Origin: Collinsella tanakaei
GTDB lineage: Bacteria > Actinomycetota > Coriobacteriia > Coriobacteriales > Coriobacteriaceae
NCBI RefSeq assembly: GCF_016900375.1
Contig: NZ_JACJKB010000007.1
Span: 62,001-126,000, forward strand
Length of the DNA stretch: 64,000 bases
Reading direction: 5' to 3'
Within the stretch, counting starts at the first letter, position 1. The number at the start of each line of letters is the position of its first letter. Made by a program: the position numbers and the translations under genes. The notes under the pieces are model-generated. The model was given only the letters and a program-made list of their open reading frames with translations, did no database searches and was not told the DNA's origin. Positions 1-8,031 of this stretch are shown one piece after another.

Positions 1-359
1 GCGCTCATCTCCTGCAGGGCCTCGAGAGCCTCCTCGGACTTCGCCTCCTGGATGACGCCGAGCGCGGAGTTGATGATGACGACCGTCATGATGATGATGA
101 CGTCAGCCCACTCGGACTCGCCCTGGATCATGCCGGTGACGGCGGAGATGACCGCGGCGACGATAAGCATGATGACCATCGGGTCGGCCATCTGCTCGAA
201 GAAGCGGATCCAGAGCGGAGTCTTCTCCTCCTCGTCGAGCTTGTTGGGACCGTACTGCGACAGGCGCTGCTGGGCAGTACTGGCGGTAAGGCCGGTTTCG
301 GCATTCGAGGATTGGTCCTCGAGCACCTCTTCAGCCGAAGCCAAGTATTCCTTCTGCAT
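1..359 (-). CDS. P-type cation-transporting ATPase, N-terminal part (cut by window edge)
   Basis: The first ~119 residues of a gene that runs off the left edge. They match the N-terminal domain of Ca2+-type P-type ATPases: a short helical region containing GLTAST and the family pattern QYGPNKL, followed by LWIRFFEQMADPMVI and the first transmembrane hairpin. Such pumps couple ATP hydrolysis to export of Ca2+ or another cation across the plasma membrane. The start at 359 is preceded on the minus strand by an AGAGGGGG ribosome-binding site. The phosphorylation motif and cation-site helices lie outside the window, so the ion cannot be assigned. The family call is firm, the substrate unknown. Confidence 0.85.
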   Translation of the reverse strand, partial: MQKEYLASAEEVLEDQSSNAETGLTASTAQQRLSQYGPNKLDEEEKTPLWIRFFEQMADPMVIMLIVAAVISAVTGMIQGESEWADVIIIMTVVIINSALGVIQEAKSEEALEALQEMS

Positions 360-846
360 ACTTTGCTTCCCCCTCTTGGGAACAACATGCCGACCAGCAG
401 ATTTTGCCCGATCTTAATTCCCTCGAAGAAGGGCAAGGGCCTCTAGAGGCTGCGTACCGGTCGACGGCTTGCAATGAGCAAAATAATACTCCAAATCCAC
501 ACGCCCACGGGGAGGTGCAGACCAGAGTGGAACCACGTTTCGAAGCGGGGAAACCGTGCATCGAAGCCCGTTTTCCCAGTGCTACGGACTGTGTGCGCCT
601 TGTGTGCGGCGCCGTTCACCCGCAGTCGAGCGGCCTGTATCAATCGGTGAACGGTCAGGTCATGGCATATGACTGAGGGCTGCCGCGCGGCACCGATGGG
701 TTTCGAATCTGATACTCAACGGATTCCATATTCGCAGTGCGCTACAGTTACTGCACCGCGTGCCCTCAGATATACGCGCGCGGGGGCTCGCATATGCCTT
801 GCGAGCCCCCGTGCACACGGAAAAGGGAGAGACAAGTTTTTCCGGC
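360..846. other. Intergenic region without a supported gene
   Basis: No reading frame here shows coding character or a ribosome-binding site. It must hold the promoter of the minus-strand P-type ATPase; TATTAT at 483-488 (minus strand) is a possible -10 box without a good -35. A 10-bp inverted repeat (GGGGGCTCGC / GCGAGCCCCC, 782-810) can form a hairpin downstream of the Nramp-like gene. Confidence 0.4.
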
Positions 847-872
847 GAGGGACCTGCGCCAACAGGTCCCTC
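847..872 (-). terminator. Hairpin terminator of the Nramp-like gene
   Basis: GAGGGACCTG and CAGGTCCCTC form a 10-bp perfect stem with a 6-nt loop, 13 nt beyond the stop codon at 885. No U-run follows, so it is a terminator by position and stem rather than a canonical intrinsic terminator. The second hairpin at 782-810 may back it up. Confidence 0.55.
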
Positions 873-884
873 ACGTGTGGAGCG

Positions 885-2195
885 CTACATAATCGAGCCC
901 AGGAAGTTGGGAACGGCGCGATAGAGCGCGAAGAGCATGAGAGCGGTGTAGAAGATGTAGGACACCGTCATGCAGATCTGCAGGGCACGCGGCTGCTTGA
1001 CACCGCGGTTGACATCCTTGCGCCAGATCATGCGCGTGATGAAGAAGCCGGCGGTCGGCGTGCCGATGGAGGTCAGAACGTTCGAGAAGTAGGTCAGCTG
1101 GATGGGCGAGCTGCCGTAGGCGAACGCGATGGCCGTGGCACCAAGCAAGATGCACGCAGCGGTGATCTTGATGTTCTTGGAGTCGAGGTTGGTCGGGAGG
1201 TTCAGACCGGCGTTCAGGAAGACGGAGCAGCGGCCGGTGTTGCCCATGATGGCGGCGAAGGCCGCAGCCAGGAAGGCGATGCCCATGACGACGTTGGCGA
1301 AGCTGCCGAAGACCGGCTCGATCATGACGGCGAGGTCGCCGATGTTCTTGATGTCCTGGCCGGTGGGGTTCAGCACGATGGCGCCGACGATGATGACCGC
1401 GCCGGAGATGACGACGGTACCGAGAACCTGAGCAAGAGCGTCAGAAACCATAACGCCGTTGAAGAGGTCCTGCTTCTTCCACTCCTTCTCGACGCCCAGG
1501 TAGGTGCCGTACATACCGGCAAGCACGGAGGCGGAGGAGCCGAGGAAGCCGAGAACGGTCACGAGGCTGCCCTCGGGGAACTGCCACTGGGTGAGGCCCG
1601 CGGCGGTGGCGCCCCAGTTGGGGCCGCCCGTCATGACGAGCACGACGATGAAGGCGATCGCCATGACGGCGATGCAGACGGTGACGGCCTTCTCGATCTT
1701 GCCGTACACGCCCTTCATGAAGTAGCACAGGAACACGAAGACCATGACGATGGCCGCGCCTATCTTCCAATCGATGTTGAAGATCAGGCTCATGCCGGCA
1801 CCGATGCCGGCGACGTTGCCCACGTTAAAGCACACGCAGGCGAAGAAGGTAACCAAACCGACGAACGTTGCCGCGGCGTTGCCGTAGTAGTGGCGCACGG
1901 CGTCGATGGTGGGCATGCCGGTTGCCATGCCCAGGCGGTAGGCGACTAAGATGAAGGTCGTGCCCATGAAGATAACGGGCAGAAGGACCCACAGCAGCTG
2001 GTAAGCGTAGTCGCCACCGAGCATCGCGGAGGTGGTCAGAGAACCGGGGCCAAGCTGGATGCCGGCAAGGATGAAGCCGGGTCCCATGCGCTTGAGCAAC
2101 TCGGTAAAGGGCAGGCGCTTAACGCTCGAGGGCTCAAAACCGAAGACGTTATCGGCAGCGACGAGGCCCTCATCGACAGTGGTGGTATCTGCCAT
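885..2195 (-). CDS. Nramp-family (SLC11-like) membrane transporter, divergent metal site
   Basis: A 436-residue polytopic membrane protein of the Nramp fold. Helix 1 reads GPGFILAGIQLGPGSLTT (residues 38-55). Where canonical Nramp proteins have the metal-binding DPGN, this one has GPGS (49-52). The helix-6 MPH motif region is replaced by SVLAGMYG (223-230). The usual Mn2+/Fe2+ ligands are therefore missing, and the substrate is probably not a transition metal. The start at 2195 follows AGAGGAG by 7 nt. It lies downstream of a DapA-family lyase on the same strand (113-nt gap), in an apparent LacI-controlled operon, so it may import the substrate of that lyase. Alternatives are Mg2+ or another cation. 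Family firm; substrate unknown. Confidence 0.8.
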   Translation of the reverse strand: MADTTTVDEGLVAADNVFGFEPSSVKRLPFTELLKRMGPGFILAGIQLGPGSLTTSAMLGGDYAYQLLWVLLPVIFMGTTFILVAYRLGMATGMPTIDAVRHYYGNAAATFVGLVTFFACVCFNVGNVAGIGAGMSLIFNIDWKIGAAIVMVFVFLCYFMKGVYGKIEKAVTVCIAVMAIAFIVVLVMTGGPNWGATAAGLTQWQFPEGSLVTVLGFLGSSASVLAGMYGTYLGVEKEWKKQDLFNGVMVSDALAQVLGTVVISGAVIIVGAIVLNPTGQDIKNIGDLAVMIEPVFGSFANVVMGIAFLAAAFAAIMGNTGRCSVFLNAGLNLPTNLDSKNIKITAACILLGATAIAFAYGSSPIQLTYFSNVLTSIGTPTAGFFITRMIWRKDVNRGVKQPRALQICMTVSYIFYTALMLFALYRAVPNFLGSIM

Positions 2196-2223
2196 TGAGA
2201 TGCTCCTCTCTTTTATAAGAGAG

Positions 2224-2270
2224 GCGGCCACCGCAACCCCGTAGGAGCTCTGAGGGTTCGCGATGGCCGC
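2224..2270 (-). repeat. Intergenic hairpin between lyase and transporter genes
   Basis: GCGGCCA (2224-2230) pairs with TGGCCGC (2264-2270), and an inner CGCAACCC/GGGTTCGCG stem continues with one mismatch. Inside a two-gene transcript this could stabilise the upstream lyase message or attenuate the transporter. It has no U-run. Confidence 0.5.
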
Positions 2271-2308
2271 CCGATTTCACACGCGGGGCGTATGAGGATA
2301 AGTTAGCC

Positions 2309-3280
2309 TTACGCGAACTGGGTCATATCGACCTTGTCGAGGCCAGACTTCTTGATGCCCTCGGCGACCCAGTCCTTCTCCTCCTGGTCGAGCGGGAGAA
2401 CCGGCTTGCGCATAATGGCGTTGGAGAAGATGCCGCGCTGGTACAGCGTCTCCTTGAGGCGAGCGTGGGCCTCACCAGAGGGCTGGCCGCCGCCGTAGAT
2501 GGCCTGGGCGATGTGATAGATACGATCGGACCAGTCCTGGGCCTCCTTGAGGGTGTGCTGCTCGGGGTTCTTGAAGACGTCCCACGCCGGGCAGATGAGC
2601 TCAGGCACGCAGCCAGCGAAGCCGATGAGGGCGCCGTCCATGCCGGTGAACCAAGAGGGGCAGAGGGTCTCGTCGTGGCAGGTGATCAGCGAGATGTCGG
2701 GGCACTCCTCGCGCAGGACGCGGACGTCGTGCTCGTAGATGGAGGTCACGCGGGTGCCCATCTTGATGCACTTGACGTGGTCGATCTCCTTGCACATCTT
2801 GACGAGGGTCTCGACGGGATAGAAGGCCTTGGAGGTCGCGGGATAGAGGTGGATGATGATGTCGATGTCAGCACCCTCGGCGACGTCCTTGACGTACTGG
2901 AACGGAGCGTCGGGGTTCATGCCGAAGCGCAGCCACATGTGAGGCGGCATGAGCAGGATGCCGTCAGCGCCGGCAGCCTTGGCCTCGGCGGCCATCTCGA
3001 TGGCGCCAGCGGTGTGCTCGCAGTTGACACCGGAGATGATGGTCATGCAGTCGCCGCACTCCTCAGCGCAGATCTCGACGACGCGCTTGCGCTCGGCCTG
3101 GGTCAGGCTGGTGATCTCACCGGTGTGGCCGTTGCAGACCAGGCCCTCGATGCCCTTGCCATAGAAGGACTTGATCCAGTGCAGGTAGGTGCGGAACTCG
3201 GGCTCGTTGATGGAGTAATCCTCGTTCAGCGGCACGGAGACGGCCGGGAAGATGGTCTTGAAAGTAACGGTCTTAGCCAT
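2309..3280 (-). CDS. DapA/N-acetylneuraminate lyase-family class I aldolase
   Basis: A 323-residue (beta/alpha)8 class I aldolase or lyase of the dihydrodipicolinate synthase/NAL family. Visible are NGHTGEITSLTQAER (50-64, the substrate carboxylate loop, normally GTTGE), IIHLYPATS with Tyr146, and KCIKMG, where Lys173 sits at the Schiff-base position. GTTGE changed to GHTGE suggests it is not an ordinary DapA. It pairs with a transporter and a divergent LacI regulator, not lysine genes, so it more likely splits or makes a 2-keto acid in a catabolic pathway. The start at 3280 follows AAGGGA; an upstream in-frame extension lacks coding character. The exact substrate is unknown. Confidence 0.85.
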   Translation of the reverse strand: MAKTVTFKTIFPAVSVPLNEDYSINEPEFRTYLHWIKSFYGKGIEGLVCNGHTGEITSLTQAERKRVVEICAEECGDCMTIISGVNCEHTAGAIEMAAEAKAAGADGILLMPPHMWLRFGMNPDAPFQYVKDVAEGADIDIIIHLYPATSKAFYPVETLVKMCKEIDHVKCIKMGTRVTSIYEHDVRVLREECPDISLITCHDETLCPSWFTGMDGALIGFAGCVPELICPAWDVFKNPEQHTLKEAQDWSDRIYHIAQAIYGGGQPSGEAHARLKETLYQRGIFSNAIMRKPVLPLDQEEKDWVAEGIKKSGLDKVDMTQFA

Positions 3281-3344
3281 GGTCGGAAATCCCTTCTCAC
3301 GCTTTGAAACTGTACGGGCTAGCTGGGCCCGCGTAGCAAGTACT

Positions 3345-3399
3345 GCAAACGTTTGCTTTGCTTGACTAGTATTAAAGCCGGAGTGTGGGTCGATTTCAA
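3345..3399 (-). promoter_or_regulatory. Promoter and LacI-type operator of the lyase-transporter operon
   Basis: On the minus strand, TTGAAA (3394-3399) and TTTAAT (3371-3376), 17 nt apart, form a good sigma-70-type promoter. Just downstream is the perfect 12-bp palindrome GCAAACGTTTGC (3345-3356) with the central CG typical of LacI-family operators. It also resembles a catabolite cre site. A second palindrome, TGCAAC-t-GTTGCA, lies upstream at 3407-3419. Binding by the adjacent LacI protein would block initiation. Confidence 0.65.
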
Positions 3400-3541
3400 T
3401 GAATAATGCAACTGTTGCAACAATTTGCATGGGCGATACGCTCAGCCCCTATTTGCTACCGTTCATCCTAAAAACAGCAGGTAATTAGCTGTTTACTTAG
3501 GTTATAGCAGGATGGTTAGGCGGAATGTGTCTCGCAAATGT

Positions 3542-3571
3542 CTTGCATGCAAGTTTGTGCAATCGTTTGTA
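3542..3571. promoter_or_regulatory. Operator-like palindromes upstream of lacI-type gene
   Basis: CTTGCATGCAAG (3542-3553) is a perfect palindrome. TGCAATCGTTTGTA (3558-3571) is a degenerate version of the GCAAACGTTTGC operator. They lie in the divergent control region and fit autoregulation of the LacI regulator. Confidence 0.45.
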
Positions 3572-3713
3572 CTATTCATCTGATTTACCGTGGATTACGT
3601 CCGCCGATACTTGCACAAACCGGCAAGTCAGGGCCATATTAGGTACGAGATTTCGCTTGGGTCGGATGCGGGCTTCGACCACACATATATATAGAGTAGA
3701 CAGGGAGGGTGTC

Positions 3714-4715
3714 ATGCCGACACTGAAAGACGTTGCCCAGCTGGCAAATGTCGACGTGAGCACCGTCTCACGCGCCCTCAACAACACCGCTCACGTGCAT
3801 CCCGCCACGAAGGCACGCATCCTCAAGGCCGCCAAGGAGCTGGGGTACCGCCCCAACCCGATCGCGCAGGGGCTGCGTCGCGGCAGGCAGCACACCATCG
3901 GCATGGTGCTCCCCCGCCTGCAGCTCACCATCTTCGCCGAGATCGCGCAAGGCGTCGAGGAAGAGGCCCAGCGATTAGGTTACTCCATCATCTATGCCAA
4001 CAGCGGCGATGACCCCAAGCGCGAGGCGGAGAGCCTGAATCGCATGCGCAGCGGCTTCGTGGACGCCATCATCATCGCCGGCACGGGCAAGAACGGCCGT
4101 CTGCTGCGCGACATCCAGACGGAGGGCACGCCCGTCGTCCAGGTTGTCCGCATGCAGGAGCAGAGCCTCTCGAGCGTCGTGGCCGACTACTACGCCTGCA
4201 GCTACGAGGCCATCCATTACCTGATGGAGCAGGGCTGCACGAAGATCGGCCTCATCAACAGCCCGCGCTCCATCTCGCCCTACAAGCGCCGCTACGATGG
4301 ATACCGCGACGCCGTGCGCGAGCACGGACTCGAGAGCATCTACGTGACGCCCTCATCCAACATGGAGCCCAACAACTACGAGTACGGCTACCGCTGCGCC
4401 ACGCGCCTGCTCGACGAGCACCCCGACCTCGACGCCATCGCCGCCGCCGTGGACATCCAGGGCCTCGGCGCCCTGCGCGTGCTGCACGAGCGCGGCATCC
4501 GCTGCCCCGACGAGGTCCGCGTGATGAGCCTGACCGGCCACTCGATCGGCCGCATGCTCGAAACCACGATGACCTCCATGGAGGTCCCCGCACTCGAGAT
4601 GGGCCAGAAGGCGGCGCGCATGGCCATCGAGGCCATCGAGACGCCCGAGGGCAACAACGCTGCCCGGCAGCACCTCGTGTTCTCCCCCACCCTCGTGGTG
4701 CGCGACAGCGCGTAA
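3714..4715 (+). CDS. LacI-family transcriptional regulator
   Basis: A 333-residue LacI/GalR repressor. The N-terminal helix-turn-helix reads TLKDVAQLANVDVSTVSRAL, followed by the hinge helix region (to ~60) and a periplasmic-binding-protein-like effector domain (IGMVLP at ~62 to the end). The start at 3714 follows GGGAGGG by 4-5 nt; longer in-frame starts upstream lack a site. It is divergent from the lyase-transporter operon, with a matching operator palindrome between them, and precedes an MFS gene on the opposite strand. It therefore probably controls both transport units in response to the pathway's substrate. The effector cannot be read from sequence. Confidence 0.93.
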   Translation: MPTLKDVAQLANVDVSTVSRALNNTAHVHPATKARILKAAKELGYRPNPIAQGLRRGRQHTIGMVLPRLQLTIFAEIAQGVEEEAQRLGYSIIYANSGDDPKREAESLNRMRSGFVDAIIIAGTGKNGRLLRDIQTEGTPVVQVVRMQEQSLSSVVADYYACSYEAIHYLMEQGCTKIGLINSPRSISPYKRRYDGYRDAVREHGLESIYVTPSSNMEPNNYEYGYRCATRLLDEHPDLDAIAAAVDIQGLGALRVLHERGIRCPDEVRVMSLTGHSIGRMLETTMTSMEVPALEMGQKAARMAIEAIETPEGNNAARQHLVFSPTLVVRDSA

Positions 4716-4755
4716 GGGCTGCGAAAACGCATTCAGAACATGCCGCAAGGCAAAC

Positions 4756-4790
4756 GACCCCGGTTCCGGCCTGCCGCCGGAACCGGGGTC
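4756..4790. terminator. Bidirectional hairpin terminator between convergent genes
   Basis: A 15-bp perfect stem (4756-4770 with 4776-4790) with a 5-nt loop lies between the convergent lacI-type and MFS genes. It can serve both strands. Confidence 0.8.
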
Positions 4791-4812
4791 GCAATCGTTT
4801 CGGATCGGATAG

Positions 4813-6003
4813 TTACATCCTGCGCAGGCCCTTCGAGCACGCGTAGACGGCGAGCGCCAGCGGCACGGTGATGGCGAGCAGCGGATAGAAGAAGTTGAGG
4901 TCGACGGCGCCGAACAGCACGCCCGCGATCATGGGGCCGACCGACATGCCGATGTCGAGGCCCATGTAATAGGTGCTGTTGGCCATGCCCGCGTGCTCGG
5001 GTCCGACCAGGCGCACCGCGGTCGACTGGCACACGGAGCACATGATGCCGTAGCCTCCTGCCATGCAGGCCGCTGCCGCGAACATCGCCACGTTGCCGTG
5101 CATGACGGTGAGCAGGACCATCGAGGCGATCGCCGAGATGGACGAGGCGATAAGGAACGGACCGAACTTCACCGTATCGAACTGGTGCTTGAGCAGATAG
5201 CGCATGGCGAGCAGCACGAGCGCGTAGGCCGGGAAGAACAGGGTGACCGAGACGTCGATGCCGCGCGCGTCGACGAAGCTCTCGATGAAGGACTGGGTTG
5301 CCATATAGGGAATGGTGAAGAGCGCGATGATGAGGCCCGCCGGGACGACGCGCTTGTCGACTAGCGCGAGCTTGCGATGGGCGCGCGGCGCGCCCTGCTG
5401 GTCCTGCTTGACGGCAACGGGCTCGCCGGGGTTGCTCACGAACTGCACGAGAACCATGGTCATGACGGCCATAAGGCCACCGAACACGAGGGCGGGACGA
5501 TAGCCGAACGCATCGCTGATGGCGAGCGCCGCCGCCGGGCCGACCGCCATGCCGAGCGCGTTCATCATGCCGAACATGCCCATGCCCGAACCCACGTGCT
5601 CGGGAGGCAGCAGCGAGGCGAACCAGGTGGACATGCACACCGAGCAGAACGCATAGCCGGCGCCGCTCGTGAGGCGCAGCACGGCGACCTGCAAGGGGTC
5701 GGTCGCAAACGCGTAGAGGATCATCGAGCCACCCAGGACGAGCGAGCCGATGGTCGCGATGCGGCGCTTGCACATGATGTCGGAGAGGTTGCCGGCGATG
5801 GGGCGCATGACGAGCGAGCAGACGTTCATGAGGCCGCCGATGATACCCATGAAGGCCGCGGTCGCGCCGAGCGAGCCCGCGAAACCCGAGATGACCGGGG
5901 TCGAAAGCATGGTACTGCTCAGATAGAAGAAGCTCGCCGCCAGCATGATACGCGCGTCGCGCGAAAGCCCGCGGCGACGTCCAACCGCTTTAGTCTCACC
6001 CAT
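4813..6003 (-). CDS. Major facilitator superfamily transporter
   Basis: A 396-residue MFS carrier with about 12 hydrophobic segments. The motif-A region between helices 2 and 3 reads RPIAGNLSDIMCKRR, close to the G-x-L-S-D-x-x-x-R-R consensus. A cytoplasmic loop (VAVKQDQQGAPRAHRK) divides the two halves. Helices 4-5 (AFCSVCMSTWFASLLPPEHVGSGMG) resemble drug/organic-acid exporters of the YfcJ/AraJ type. The start at 6003 follows AGGTG; the in-frame extension upstream has no coding character. It converges on the LacI regulator, and operator-like palindromes lie upstream, so it may carry substrate or product of that locus. The substrate is unknown. Confidence 0.85.
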   Translation of the reverse strand: MGETKAVGRRRGLSRDARIMLAASFFYLSSTMLSTPVISGFAGSLGATAAFMGIIGGLMNVCSLVMRPIAGNLSDIMCKRRIATIGSLVLGGSMILYAFATDPLQVAVLRLTSGAGYAFCSVCMSTWFASLLPPEHVGSGMGMFGMMNALGMAVGPAAALAISDAFGYRPALVFGGLMAVMTMVLVQFVSNPGEPVAVKQDQQGAPRAHRKLALVDKRVVPAGLIIALFTIPYMATQSFIESFVDARGIDVSVTLFFPAYALVLLAMRYLLKHQFDTVKFGPFLIASSISAIASMVLLTVMHGNVAMFAAAACMAGGYGIMCSVCQSTAVRLVGPEHAGMANSTYYMGLDIGMSVGPMIAGVLFGAVDLNFFYPLLAITVPLALAVYACSKGLRRM

Positions 6004-6122
6004 CTCGATCACCTGCCGCCATCTTTGCCCGGCCGTCCGATGTGCGATGGTCAGGCACCTTAAGGAATGTAGCGCGCCTAGTGTAGCCGCGTCTAACTTT
6101 TGCTTCAACGGCCCACACGTTT

Positions 6123-6145
6123 GAATCGTTTGAGCGAAACGATTC
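6123..6145. promoter_or_regulatory. Inverted repeat in the MFS-pyk divergent region
   Basis: GAATCGTTT and AAACGATTC form a perfect 9-bp inverted repeat with a 5-nt spacer, 120 nt upstream of the MFS start. Nearby are CTGCAG repeats and GCAACGTTTGC (6190-6200), one base short of the 3345 operator. This looks like a dense regulator-binding region. Confidence 0.5.
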
Positions 6146-6243
6146 TGCAGCTTTTTGCAAACTGCAGGTCCAGCCGCCATGCTTTGCAGGCAACGTTTGC
6201 ATGGGCGCTTGGGGATTTGTTTTGGACTCTTCTTGTTGTATCC

Positions 6244-6253
6244 TGTTCGAACA
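6244..6253. promoter_or_regulatory. TGTTCGAACA palindrome upstream of pyk
   Basis: This perfect 10-bp palindrome, followed by AGTTA, closely matches the operator array at 52447-52668 next to the third GntR regulator (TGTTCGAACA also occurs within 52551-52564). It may be a distant site of that regulator or of a related one. Confidence 0.4.
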
Positions 6254-6317
6254 AGTTACATCAGATATCATAAAATCGATTTCGTAGAAGGAATGTGGCA
6301 ACTCTTCGATGACGGAA

Positions 6318-6352
6318 GGTTTGCAAACCCCTGCGAACAAATCGCTTATAAT
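6318..6352 (+). promoter_or_regulatory. Probable pyk promoter with overlapping palindrome
   Basis: A consensus -10 TATAAT lies at 6347-6352. A perfect 12-bp palindrome GGTTTGCAAACC (6318-6329) covers the -35 region; TTGCAA at 6321-6326 is the best -35 but with a long 20-nt spacer. The palindrome shares GCAAAC/GTTTGC half-sites with the LacI operator at 3345. Confidence 0.5.
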
Positions 6353-6407
6353 ATGCCATTGGTAATTCGTTTTATCAGCGCAAAGGCAACGTCAGATGGA
6401 GGTCTGA

Positions 6408-7868
6408 ATGTACAAGCGCACTAAGATCGTCTGCACCATGGGTCCCGCCTGCGACAACGACGATACGCTCCGCGAGATGATCAAGAGCGGCATGAACGTC
6501 GCTCGCTTCAACTTCTCGCATGGCTCCTACGAGGAGCATCACGAGCGCATCGAGCGCGTTCGTCGCGTCTCCCGCGAGCTCGGCATCCCCGTCGGCATCC
6601 TGCTCGACACCAAGGGCCCCGAGGTCCGCACCGGCCTGCTCAAGGATCACGCCAAGATCACCGTCCACGAGGGCGACAAGATCATCGTCACCGCTCAGCC
6701 CACCACCGAGGACTGGCTCGGCGACGAGACCCACATCTCCCTCGACTACTTGAAGCTCCCCTCCGAGGCCGAGGCCGGCTCCCTCATCCTGATCGATGAC
6801 GGCCTGGTTGCCCTCGAGGTCGAGAGCATCGACGGCCAGGACATGCACTGCGTCGTCAAGAACACCGGTGAGATCGGCGAGCGCAAGGGCGTCAACATCC
6901 CCAACGTCGACATCTCCCTGCCCGCCATCACCGACCGCGACCGCGAGGATATCCTGTTCGGCATCAAGGAGAACATCGACTACATCGCTGCCTCCTTCAT
7001 CCGCAACGCCGCCGCCGTCGAGGAGATCCGTCACCTCTGCCGCCTGAACGGTGGCGAGCACGTCACGATCTACCCGAAGATTGAGTGCGCCCTGGGCGTC
7101 CAGAACTTCGACGACATCCTCGAGGTCTCCGACGGCATCATGGTCGCCCGTGGCGACCTGGGCATCGAGATCGCCGCTGAGCTCGTGCCGCACATCCAGA
7201 AGGAGATCATCGCCAAGTGCAACGCGGCCTACAAGCCCGTTATCACCGCTACGCAGATGCTCGACTCCATGCAGCACAACCCGCGCCCGACCCGCGCCGA
7301 GGTTGCCGACGTCGCGAACGCCATCTACGACGGCACCGACGCCGTCATGCTCTCCGGCGAGACCGCTGCCGGCCAGTACCCGGTCGAGGCCGTGAAGATG
7401 CAGGCCCATATCGCACACGAGACCGAGAAGCACCTGCCCGTGCACGCTCCCCTCGTTGCCCCCGAGAACGCTCACGGCACCCGCGTGATCAACAACGTCG
7501 TGGGTATGTCCGCCGTGAACATGGCCACCGTCGTGGGCGCCAAGTGCATCACCACCCCCACCACCACCGGCCGCACCGCGCGCCTGATCTCGCACTTCCG
7601 CCCCAACGTGCCCATCTGCGCGTTCTCCCGCCACGAGTGGGCCGTCCAGCAGATGATCATGTACTGGGGCGTCGAGCCGCACCTGGCCGCCATCACCCAG
7701 GGCACCGTCAACGGTACGATCATCAAGGCCATCGAGACCGCTAAGGAGCTCGGCTACGTCAAGGAGGGCGAGCTGACCGTCGCGACCGCCGGCGATCCGC
7801 GTATGTCCATCCACCTCGACGGCAAGGCGACCTCCACGAACGTGGCTTACGTCGCTCAGGTCCGCTAA
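6408..7868 (+). CDS. pyk: Pyruvate kinase
   Basis: A 486-residue pyruvate kinase (phosphoenolpyruvate + ADP to pyruvate + ATP), the last ATP-yielding step of glycolysis. Hallmarks are RTKIVCTMGPA at the N-terminus, ARFNFSHG, DTKGPEVRT, the active-site block with YPKIECALG (Lys as acid/base) and MVARGDLG, then TATQMLDSM and the C-terminal allosteric domain. GGAGG lies 5 nt before the ATG. It is monocistronic: a long regulatory region lies upstream and an intrinsic terminator downstream. Candidate LacI- and GntR-type sites upstream suggest control by carbon source. Confidence 0.98.
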   Translation: MYKRTKIVCTMGPACDNDDTLREMIKSGMNVARFNFSHGSYEEHHERIERVRRVSRELGIPVGILLDTKGPEVRTGLLKDHAKITVHEGDKIIVTAQPTTEDWLGDETHISLDYLKLPSEAEAGSLILIDDGLVALEVESIDGQDMHCVVKNTGEIGERKGVNIPNVDISLPAITDRDREDILFGIKENIDYIAASFIRNAAAVEEIRHLCRLNGGEHVTIYPKIECALGVQNFDDILEVSDGIMVARGDLGIEIAAELVPHIQKEIIAKCNAAYKPVITATQMLDSMQHNPRPTRAEVADVANAIYDGTDAVMLSGETAAGQYPVEAVKMQAHIAHETEKHLPVHAPLVAPENAHGTRVINNVVGMSAVNMATVVGAKCITTPTTTGRTARLISHFRPNVPICAFSRHEWAVQQMIMYWGVEPHLAAITQGTVNGTIIKAIETAKELGYVKEGELTVATAGDPRMSIHLDGKATSTNVAYVAQVR

Positions 7869-7899
7869 GCGCACATACCGCAGCTCTTGCGACAGCTTG

Positions 7900-7936
7900 C
7901 CCCCGTCCGGTTCGCCGGGCGGGGGTTTTCTTAGTT
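7900..7936 (+). terminator. Intrinsic terminator of pyk
   Basis: CCCCCG-t-CCGG, a TTCG tetraloop, then CCGG-g-CGGGGG, followed by TTTTCTTAGTTTT. A strong hairpin with a T-rich tail 30 nt after the pyk stop. Confidence 0.9.
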
Positions 7937-8031
7937 TTCCACATGCTTTGCTTTGCTAGTTTTGATTTCTGTTTGATACGTTATTTTAATTTCTAATACA
8001 TTCTGTACTTATTTTATGACATACTGTTCGT

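Noticed and set aside
782-872. CRISPR-like or RNA-gene region
   Set aside because: Only two simple hairpins downstream of a gene; no repeats or spacers.
3345-3356. Catabolite-responsive cre element bound by CcpA
   Set aside because: Nearly matches the cre consensus, but a cognate LacI gene is adjacent and a CcpA system is not evident here. Left as a possible dual site only.
6244-6253. LexA/SOS box upstream of pyk
   Set aside because: The palindrome lacks the CGAAC-N4-GTTCG spacing of SOS boxes of Gram-positive bacteria and fits the GntR-type array better.
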